A DNA stretch of 64,000 bases from Amborella trichopoda (lineage: Eukaryota > Streptophyta > Magnoliopsida > Amborellales > Amborellaceae), in the NCBI RefSeq assembly GCF_000471905.2, contig NW_006499644.1, forward strand, positions 789,827-853,826. Reading direction: 5' to 3'. Below are positions 55,631 to 63,388 of this stretch, in pieces. A model generated the notes under the pieces. That model did not search any database. It saw nothing but the letters and a program-made list of their open reading frames with translations, and was not told the DNA's origin. The position numbers and the translations under genes were made by a program. Positions within the stretch are counted from its first letter, which is position 1, and the number at the start of each line of letters is the position of its first letter.

Positions 55631-56067
55631 ACCAAGTTCTCTTCTCTTTTCTACCTTTATTAGAACCTTCCACTTCATCACCCTCACTTATGAATGTGCA
55701 TTGCCCTAAGACATGGATGGGTCCTTCGGCCCACTTGTCTTACAAGTTAATCATGATAATGTTGTGTAGAAAATAAGGAGATTGTAGGTTAAGGGAGGCG
55801 ATTTCGAACCAATTGAAGCAGCTAGGGAGCTTTCCATCGTGATCTAAAAGGGCACCCGCCCGAGTCAGCCCGAGTAAGTCATGAACCCGGGTGAGATTGG
55901 TCCCCACCTCACGTTAAAATAACTCTCTCACTAGTTGGACACCTGCCCTTGTTCTGTGAGCGAGGTTCCCTGGAGAGTGATCTCATGTCCCGAGTTTTTC
56001 CAACCCAAGGCACATGTCACCCGATCACCTAAATCCAGGGAGGTGAGATCGAGGTACCTAACCAGCT

Positions 56068-56086
56068 TGGCAACTCCACTGGGGAC
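56068..56086 (+). promoter_or_regulatory. Primer-binding site after LTR F
   Basis: TGGCAACTCCACTGGGGAC; differs from the family form by CpG to CpA. Confidence 0.82.
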
Positions 56087-56460
56087 TTATTACCTCTTCT
56101 TCGGTTCGCTCTTGTTTGATCAGTATCACCTTTTACTTTCTGCACTACTTTCTATGGCACCTGGGTTAATCAACCCGTTCATCCGAGTTGAGGATTTTCT
56201 CATCCCCACACTCGTGACTATCCCAAGGAAGCGAACTGTTCAAGCTTCCTTCCCTACACTCCTTCTGAGTCAAGACTCACAATCCAGGTCCCAGGTTCTT
56301 TCTTGGATTAGTGCGAGAAGGGACTTAAAGGTCCTTGACTCCTGGCTTCCTCACCCTGGTGGACCCTCCACCAAGGCCCCTTGCATTGGTAGCACATTTG
56401 CTGTCAAACACAACATCCACCCTGCTTTCCAATCATATTACTGAGGTACGTCAGAAGGCT
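56087..56460 (+). pseudogene. Leader reading frame after LTR F, truncated
   Basis: 56170-56445 reads NPFIRVEDFLIPTLV, FPTLLLSQDSQSRSQVL, ARRDLKVLDSWLPHPGGPST and KAPCIGSTFAVKHNIHPA, then breaks at ~56458 where LTR sequence of the next unit begins. Only ~375 bp of this internal region remain. Confidence 0.65.
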
Positions 56461-57214
56461 GTTTCGTGAAAAAAATTGCAGAAAATTCAGCAACAACACA
56501 CCTCACTCGAGTGGCCAAATATGGCGCTCACATACTCGATCAACACGAAACCAATTGCATTATGTGCGTAAGGTTTGAGGCTATATCTGGTATGAACCTT
56601 GCGTACGATGAATGGTTGGATTTCACACACAGAGGCATCGAAGCTGCTGTAAATTTCAACCATTGGATTTCAAGATTCCGGCAAAAAAACCAAGACGACA
56701 AAATCTTCATCTAGACACGAAATCGAGCCGTGCTTGCTGCAATGTGATCGTGATGGAATACTCAGTGTGATTCAGTGAAGAAATGGAAGAAAAACATCAA
56801 CGAATGAGCACACAATCTATCCAAATTTTCAAGATTCATCCAAAATTCAAGTCTCACAATCAAGGCTAAAAAACATGATTCATGACTCGAAATTGGTATC
56901 AAATCGATCGTCGTGTCGAGCCCTACAAGAAAACAATAATATTTTGATCAAACGGATGTTAGAATCACCCCGGATCAGTCATGGAAGAGCACACGAGTTC
57001 TCGGGCAACAACAAGGATTGTTTTGAAATTCCACACATTGTTAGGCAGGGGCAAAATAGTCTTTTTGCACCCATTTTTAGAATTTCTTTTAATTCAATTA
57101 AATTTTAATTATCTTCAATTGTACGTAGTTTTTGGGCGTCCACCCATGTTTGGGCCCAATTCTATATTAACATGCAAAGCTTCATTATAAAAAAATCTGA
57201 GGGTTAAAAAAACC

Positions 57215-57640
57215 GGTGCAAGCCTAGCACCTGATGCCTTCCTACTCCTGAGACATGAATAGTGACCCAGAACTTAGCCCAACCGGTGCAAGCCTAGCGC
57301 CGACCGAGTTTCTCTCTCTCTTCTCTTCTCTTCTGTCATGTCACAACCAGCGCAAGCCTAGCGTCGGTTGGGTTTTCTCTCTCTTTCTTCTCTTCTGTCA
57401 CAACCAGCGCAAGCCTGGCGCCAGTTGGGTTTTCTTTCTCTTCAGTCACAACCGGTGCAAGCCTAGCGCTGGCTGGGTTTTCTCCCTCTTTCTTGTCTTC
57501 TTTCACAGCCAGCGGAAGTCATCGCCAACTAAGCTTTCCCTCTCCTCTTTCGTATGACATAGCTAGCGTAAGCCCTTTGCCACCTACATGCTTTCTCTCT
57601 CCTATTTCTTTATTTCACAGCCGGTGGAAGTCATCGTAGT
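57215..57640 (+). repeat. TatG U5 minisatellite, ~50-57 bp
   Basis: Eight units of caaccagcgcaagcctagcg followed by ccggttgggttttctctctc and a CT spacer. Within a unit, aaccagcgc and gcgtcggtt (or gcgctgg) can pair around aagccta with wobbles or one to two mismatches. Confidence 0.8.
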
Positions 57641-57854
57641 CTGAGTTTTCGCTCGTCTGTGTCCTCCTCCTCCTTTCCTTCCCTTCTTTCTCTTCTTCTT
57701 CTCTCATGGTTTTCTATCCTATTATCTTTCTTTTTCTCTTTTATCTTCTTCTTTTCTCTCTCCTCCTCTCTCTCTTCTTTTCTTTCTCTCTCTGATCTCT
57801 CTTCTTTCTTTTACTCTCTCCTTTGATCAAGAATGGTTGAGATTGGCCTTCAAT

Positions 57855-58060
57855 GATAGCCCTGTCATTTAGCTGTAATGTTGTTGTGCTGGTCATAGTT
57901 ACTATGCTCGCTTTATTGTCATGACAGACAAGTGATTGTGTCTAGCTAGTTCGTATTTGGTACAATCATCTAATAGTAACTCTGTTGAGTCTGTCCGAGC
58001 TACCAAGCCTATTTTACTACTACGACAGGTTAATTACCTACTAGTCAAGTCATTGTGTTG
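57855..58060 (+). repeat. TatG second U5 array
   Basis: Weak units with gttgtgctggtcatagttac, tatgctcgc and tactagtcaagtcattgtgt words, the counterpart of TatD minisatellite 1. Confidence 0.5.
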
Positions 58061-58490
58061 GTCTCACCACTCGATCGAATTCTTCTTACCCCAATCTTCA
58101 TTTTCCCATTCTTCTCATCCTTTGAATGTGCACGCCTGTGTACATTCACGTGAAGGTAAGGTGTGGTCCCTTGACCCACCTATCTTGTAACATTTGTCAT
58201 ATGTATGTGATTGCAGAAATAGGAGAATACAAGCCAAGGGAGGCGATTTCAAATCAGTTTTACTAATGGGAGGCTTTCTTCGTGATCTAAGAGGGCGCCC
58301 ACGCGAGCCAGTCTGAGTGAGTCCCGAACCCACCTTAAATTCCTCTCATCGGTTGGTAATACCTGCCCTTATTCTCGAACGAGGTTCCCGAGAGAGCGAT
58401 CTCAAAAAGTCCTAGCTCTCATTGAAAATCGAGACAAGTGCCGCCCGATCATCCTAGTTCGGAGAGCGAGATCAAGGCACCTAACCAGCT

Positions 58491-58509
58491 TGGTGACTCC
58501 ACTGGGGAC
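58491..58509 (+). promoter_or_regulatory. TatG primer-binding site (tRNA-Arg type)
   Basis: TGGTGACTCCACTGGGGAC; differs from the family form by CpG to TpG. Confidence 0.85.
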
Positions 58510-58523
58510 TTACTACCCCTTAG

Positions 58524-59159
58524 TTGGATCATACTTGTTTGGCTAAGTTTCTCTTTTTATTTTCTATGTCTGCACTTATGGCTATTGGGTTCTGTAACTC
58601 ATTCATCCGGATCTGGGATTTTCTTATCCCCGCATTCGCGAGTGTCCCCAGGGAACAAGTTCCTCTAGCGTTGTTCCCAACCCTTCTTATGAGCAAAGAC
58701 CCCAGGTCTAGCTTCCAGATCTTAACCTGGATCGGCGTGAGGAGAGACCTAAAAGTCCTTAACTCCCCATCTCCTAGCTTTGGTGGATCCCCCACTAAGG
58801 TGCCTTGCATCGACAACACATCTGTTGGCACACACAACTTCCACCCTGCCACTGGCAAGCCACATGTCGGTCGTATTGTTGAGGTACGTCGAAAGGCTAG
58901 CCAGTGCCTCTCAGCAAAAGGCAAACAAGTTGTCGTTGCTCTTGTGGGTCGCCGCAAGGCTACTCCCCACATTCTTACACCACCACGAGTGTTTATCCCT
59001 AGAGGCTCAACACATAGAGCCGGAGACCTTGCGGCCACCACCCCTCGCACACACCATAAGGCTTGTGGTTTACCCACTCAAGTCATACCTCTAGGTAACC
59101 CTTACGTTACCTCGAGTCAGTGGATAGGATCAGACCTCTCAAGTCCAGTTCCGGCATAG
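58524..59159 (+). pseudogene. TatG leader reading frame (longest copy)
   Basis: Open for 211 codons. It contains NSFIRIWDFLIPAFASVPRE, FPTLLMSKDPRSSFQIL, VRRDLKVLNSPSPSFGGSP, KVPCIDNTSVGTHNFHPATG, KPHVGRIVEVRRK, then a basic Pro/Thr/His stretch (KATPHILTPPRVFIPRGS, TTPRTHHKACGLPTQV). It begins within ~20 bp of the PBS and ends at a stop at 59157. The first ~95 residues are shared with four other copies in this window. This copy gives the best view of the frame and supports translation as the first part of gag. No known domain recognised. Confidence 0.6.
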
Positions 59160-60434
59160 GCTGCTCATATGCATCCCACTGCTAGGGGCAACATCGTTAG
59201 TGCACCAACTTGAGTACATAGGAGATGATCTTCTCGTCCTCCTACTCAGCACACACAAGCATACCCTGTAAGGGGCAGGCCTTCACATGTTCTCTTGCAG
59301 ACACATGCTCGCAATTCTCGGCCTCTTAAGGTTAGACCACTTGCTTAAGTCCAGACTGACCCCCAGGTCACTCATGATCCTTCTTTAAGCGGCGCACACG
59401 TGTCGCCATTTCAGATAGTTCCTCGCCCTCGACTCAAGTGTTCTCATGGGTCAACCCTTCTCCTACTCGCTCTTCCTTCTTCGAGCAAGCACCTTTAGCA
59501 ATGGTACTCGAATACCTTCCTTAAAAGCACCATCCTGAACCAGCCTCGTCACTTCGGTCGTGCCTCTAGAGCCCACAAGAGAGCTTGAGCCAAAGACCTT
59601 TTGGAAGATCAAGTCCTTCATCCTCCCCAGCCCAAGATGACTCCAGTCCCTGGCCCTCATCCTTTGCTACACCTGATGGAGACAGTTCTCTCTTGTGCAA
59701 GAAGAGCTGACCAATTGCAGGCCCGATCACAGTTTTGGATCGAAGTCCAGCAAAACCTCAAAGCTAAACGCGATAGGGGTATGTGAATTCTCACCAATCA
59801 AGTGACCAAGGCGGTCGGGGTAACCTACTCTGATGACCCTCTTTGCCTAAACCCCTTCTACCCTCTTCAGACGTCGAAGTCTAAAGAAAATCTCCATGAG
59901 CTCTGCACTGTGGTTAGTGTCGTACAAGACGACCCATCCCCTCAGCAGACACGGTCCCAAGACCGTTGAGAAATGGTCCTCACATGATCGGCATATGAAA
60001 GTCGAGTTTAGTTAGGGCATGCTGGCCCCCTGCTGACCGATCAGCCGCGTGCGACCCGCCAAGTTCGCAAGCCCTCAACTGCAACTAAGGCTGACCTCCC
60101 TGGAGAAATAGTCTGCGTGATGGTTATAGACGAACCTGACTCATAGGAAGACCGCATAAACAAGTTTGAAGATATGGTGCGAGCAATGATGGAGAAGATT
60201 GCTCATATAGACACCGCACGACAATCAGCTAACCATGAGGTCAATTCCCACCACTCAGATGGTGCACATCCAAGGCAACCCCTTCCCTCTGCCTCACAGG
60301 ACAATTTTGTCCCCCACCTTGTCTCACAGGCAGACATAGATGCTATGGTGAACCATAGCTTAAAGAACAGACAAATTTCGAGAATACAAGGTGCAACGCC
60401 TTATCAAAGGTCGTACCCTTCATACATTGACTAG
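59160..60434 (+). pseudogene. TatG gag N-terminal region
   Basis: 59601-59786 reads EDQVLHPPQPKMTPVPGPHP, LLHLMETVLSCARRADQ, SQFWIEVQQNLKAKRDRG. 60174-60434 reads VRAMMEKIAHIDTARQSANH, FVPHLVSQADIDAMVNHSL and YQRSYPSYID. Between them the frame is broken several times. It is collinear with TatA 10117-9231. Confidence 0.75.
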
Positions 60435-60784
60435 GTCCCATTTCCCTTAGATTACAAGAAAGGGAAGTTTCCCCTATTCAACGAAACTACATCCCCGAAT
60501 CAACATATCGCCAACTTCCAAGAAACATGTTGAGAAACAACGGCTGATGGGAGACTTCTTCTCCGTCAGTTTGTTGAAACCCTTGACGACCTAGCTTTTC
60601 AGTGCTATGCTCGACTTCCCCCAAACTCAGTTCATACTTGGGAGGAAATGGAGAAGATGTTCCACCAGCGTTTCTATGAGGTTGAGCAAGTGGTTCAAAC
60701 CATCAAGCTTCTCACCCTGACTCAAGACCCCGATGAACCCATGGACCAGTTCATATCATTCTCTAGTCACTTTCCTCTTCAGAG
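60435..60784 (+). pseudogene. TatG gag capsid, truncated
   Basis: Words VPFPLDYKKGKFPLFNETTS, then after a stop DGRLLLRQFVETLDDLAFQC, YARLPPNSVHTWEEMEKMFH, QRFYEVEQVVQTIKLLTLTQ and DPDEPMDQFISFSSHF, the typical Tat gag capsid. Similarity ends at ~60784, well before the knuckle, where unrelated DNA begins. Nothing of pol follows. Confidence 0.85.
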
Positions 60785-61256
60785 CAATGAGGGTTCTCAG
60801 TCACACCACAGTGTGCCCCATAGGTTAAAATGACGGGGCTAACGTGATCCAGAACATGTCAATGTTTGTGCTCCATTTGGTTTTAGAGAAAGGGGTCGTG
60901 GGTTGACGAAGTCGTTGCCAGGAAACATTTCTGGGACTGGTTTAGTGAAGTTGCACCGTGCTATGGTAAAACCCATGAGTTGCGAGGCCGCCTGAGCACA
61001 GGCCCCCTAGGGAGGACTAATTGAGTCCAAATTTGGTCCTTGGGGGTTTTTCGATGTCTTTAGAAGGTCTGGTGCCCTGCTGCAGGCGTTAGCATAGGGC
61101 TACAATGAAGGGTCCTTTTTTGGTGCGAGGGCACCATACCCAAGTCACTAGGCTGGAGGCTTTATTTTCGACACAATCTTGGTCTGCGGGTGCGTCGTGA
61201 ACCTGTGAGACTGGATTGTCACCGGCTCTCCCCTTATTCGCACCGACTTATGGAGG
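60785..61256. other. Unassigned non-coding block
   Basis: No open frame of note and no similarity to the other elements in the window that I could see. It may be the U5 or leader side of another LTR, because a repeat array of the Tat U5 kind follows. Confidence 0.35.
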
Positions 61257-61274
61257 TACGTCAAAAATGACGTA
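61257..61274. promoter_or_regulatory. Perfect inverted pair of ACGT half-sites
   Basis: TACGTCA-AAAA-TGACGTA, 7-bp arms. The TGACGT core is what plant bZIP (TGA-type) factors bind. No function can be shown from sequence. Confidence 0.45.
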
Positions 61275-61279
61275 AAATA

Positions 61280-61880
61280 GAGAGTTAAGAGGGAGAGAGA
61301 GAGAGGAGTTACAGACCCGCTGTGGGTCTGTGCAGGGGAGGATAAAGGAGAGATGTGAGAAGAGAAAGAAAGAGAGAGAGAGGAAAGAGTGATGGGCCTG
61401 CCGTGGGCTCATGTGAGAGAGAATAAAAGGGGAGAGCGGAGAGAAGAGATAAAGTAAAGGGAGAGAGAGGGTCACTAGCTCGCTGCGAGCCAGTGAAGAG
61501 GAGAGAGGAGAGCGGAGGGGAGAGAAGAGAAGGGAAAGGGAGAGAGAAGGTTACAATCCCGTCATAGGCCCGTGAAGAGGAGAGAAGAGAGGGGAGGAGA
61601 TAGAAGGAAAAGGGCTAGAGAGAGACATGAGCCTGCTACGAGCTCATGAGAGGGAGAAAAGAGAGGAGAGAGGGGAGAGAAGAGAGGGAAAGAGAGAGGA
61701 GAAACATGGGCCCGTTGAGGCCTCATGAGAGAAAGAGAGAGTGAAATGAGAGAAAAGGGAGAGGGAGGGGAGAAAACACACTAATCCGCTACGGGTCCGT
61801 GAGAGAGAGAGAGAGAGAAGAAGGAGAAGAAAGAGAAGAGAGATAAGAGAGAAGAAAGAGAGAGAATAGAGAAGAGATTG
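61280..61880. repeat. 80-bp hairpin array with covarying stems
   Basis: Seven units of ~74-80 bp consist of a hairpin plus a purine-only spacer (gagagagaagag). Stems: CAGACCC/GGGTCTG (61312-61330); ATGGGCC/GGGCTCAT with G-U pairs (61392-61412); TCACT-n-GCTCG/CGAGC-n-AGTGA (61472-61496); decayed at ~61555; CATGAGC/GCTCATG (61626-61648); CATGGG/CCTCATG with a G-U pair (61705-61727); ATCCG/CGGGT with a G-U pair (61794-61806). Loops keep a cNgct-gc flavour. The tail 61807-61880 is purine-only. Confidence 0.82.
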
Positions 61881-61967
61881 GAAGAGAGGGTGGAGAGAGT
61901 GGACCTAGGCTCGAGTCGGGTCTAGGTGCCCCCCGGAGGTCCCCTTGAATGATTCTTAGAGAGAGGG
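61881..61967. other. Short link before DelI LTR
   Basis: Includes ggacctaggctcgagtcggg with partial inverted symmetry and a run of C and G. No PBS for a minus-strand element is present here, so the LTR to the right is either a 3' LTR (element continuing rightward) or a solo LTR. Confidence 0.4.
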
Positions 61968-62880
61968 TGTCCTGACCCCGCCCCCTGGCCCCACAATATA
62001 CAAGCCGGTGGGCAATAGAGTGTGGGACCGCGTAAGGTGGTCAACATCGCTCAGGTGGGAATGGCTCAACACATATAACGGGCAGAATCAAGAGCAAAAC
62101 ACAAAATAAAACTAAAATCCATTCATCAGCCAGATATTAATTCAAAAAGCAAAGTCATTTTCATTAACAAGTCATTTTCATTAACAATCATTCTTCAAAA
62201 TTTCTTTTACAAGCAATTTAAGGCACTTATGGCCCACAAAGTACAAGGTAAACAATAACCAAACAGAACAGTGGCGCAGCCACTAAACACCCATTATAGC
62301 AAGCTTCTGAGAAACTCTTCTTCAAACTTCAAACTTCAAATTTCGAGCGTCTCAACAACCGGACAGTTACCCTCTCACTTGGGTCAGAACTATCACTCGA
62401 CAAGAATGAAAATGAGGGGAATGAGCTAATAGCCCAATAAGTAGATCTACACTATTGCATTCCCGTCTAAATCCGATTACAGTAAGTAACAGTGTTCACC
62501 ATTTACACATGTATGACAAAAATTTCCATTATTCATGCCCTTCAATACTTTAACCGTATAGGAATAAATACAGTTCAATTATCAAAAACATGCAGTGCAT
62601 AAGTCATCAATCATTTCACCTTTAGCAGAATGGTAGGGCCAGCAGTTCACAATTTTAAACAATAGAAGCTAGAAGAGCCTACTCCTAAAGTAGAAGTTTC
62701 ATTGATCAAGCCAAGCCAATCTTGTAGCTTCGAACCTCTACCCTCATTCAAGAGGGAAGACAATGACAAGTGAGTGTCTAACTTCGTAGTGTCCTCACAC
62801 ACACACACACATCCTCAGCAAGCTTTGGGGTATTTGATATGCAGTGGCCATGTAAGACACGACCCTCTTATATGCCCTTC

Positions 62881-62997
62881 CGGCGAGAGAGCATTACACT
62901 ACCATTGGGTGATGCACAATGCCTATTACAATTGGCCCTTTCGGTGAGAGAGCATTACACTACCATTGGGTGATGCACAATGCCTATTACAATTGGG
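62881..62997. repeat. 61-bp tandem duplication
   Basis: Two copies, cggngagagagcattacact onward to tattacaattgg, lie 61 bp apart (62881 and 62942) with a single difference in the ~55 bp compared. Confidence 0.9.
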
Positions 62998-63092
62998 GGG
63001 TACGACCCACCCAATTACTCAGTTTCACTTCCCAGCCCCAGTCCTATCATTGAGGTCGAGGTATAGTCAACATTTGCCGGTATAACAATATC

Positions 63093-63388
63093 CAACTACT
63101 AATGGGTGACCCATTGTGTAGTGTTCAGTGTCACAGTATATCACAGTTTATCCGTATCATAATGTTTTCTCAATATAACAGTGTCACTAACAATGGGTGT
63201 CACATTACGTAGTGGTCAGTCTCGTAACAAATCACAGTATAGCAATCTCACAATTTATCACAGTATAACAGTCCCCACTACCAATGGGTGTCCCATTACG
63301 TAGTGGTCCGTATCACATTGGCTTACAATATTAGTATCACAACAGTATAACAGTACCCACTACCAATGGGTGCCCCATTGCGTAGTGG
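63093..63388 (-). repeat. Four long hairpins in DelI LTR
   Basis: Units at 63093, 63183, 63275 and 63358 carry arms CCACTAC-CAATGGG and CCCATTG-n-GTAGTGG around a 3-nt loop (tgc, tgt or tga), up to 14 pairs with one extra base. They are separated by agtatcaca-like repeats. DelB has single decayed copies (18005-18036 and 25317-25346). Confidence 0.8.

Larger units (their letters stand above)
53195..56064 (+). repeat. LTR F (3' LTR of TatH, shared with next unit)
   Basis: Starts TGTTGGAAGCTATTTTTC, follows TatH internal DNA, and ends with CA at 56064, three bases before a PBS. TATA-like tatatg is at 54510-54515 after CATGTTTGGGAAAAAC; AATAAA at 54567-54572; a CT tract at 54650-54715; a cgccgc-rich minisatellite at 54870-55290; a second array at 55425-55630. 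Since internal DNA flanks both sides, it belongs to a tandem (LTR-internal-LTR-internal) arrangement. Confidence 0.85.
56461..58487 (+). repeat. TatG LTR, 5'-truncated (2.0 kb)
   Basis: Begins inside U3 at a point matching F ~53814 (gtgaaaaaaattgcag against gtgaaggaagttgcag), so ~620 bp of U3 are missing. CATGTTTGGGCCCAATTC and TATATT are at 57145-57168. U5 has the hairpin-like minisatellite (57215-57640), a CT tract (57650-57830), a second array (57855-58060), an acceptor-like ATGTGATTGCAG at ~58215 and the conserved gtgatctaagagggcgccca block. It ends with CA at 58487. Confidence 0.88.

Noticed and set aside
11167-58509. tRNA genes at the PBS sites
   Set aside because: Only the ~19 bases complementary to a tRNA 3' end are present, each at an LTR boundary; no cloverleaf or A/B box.
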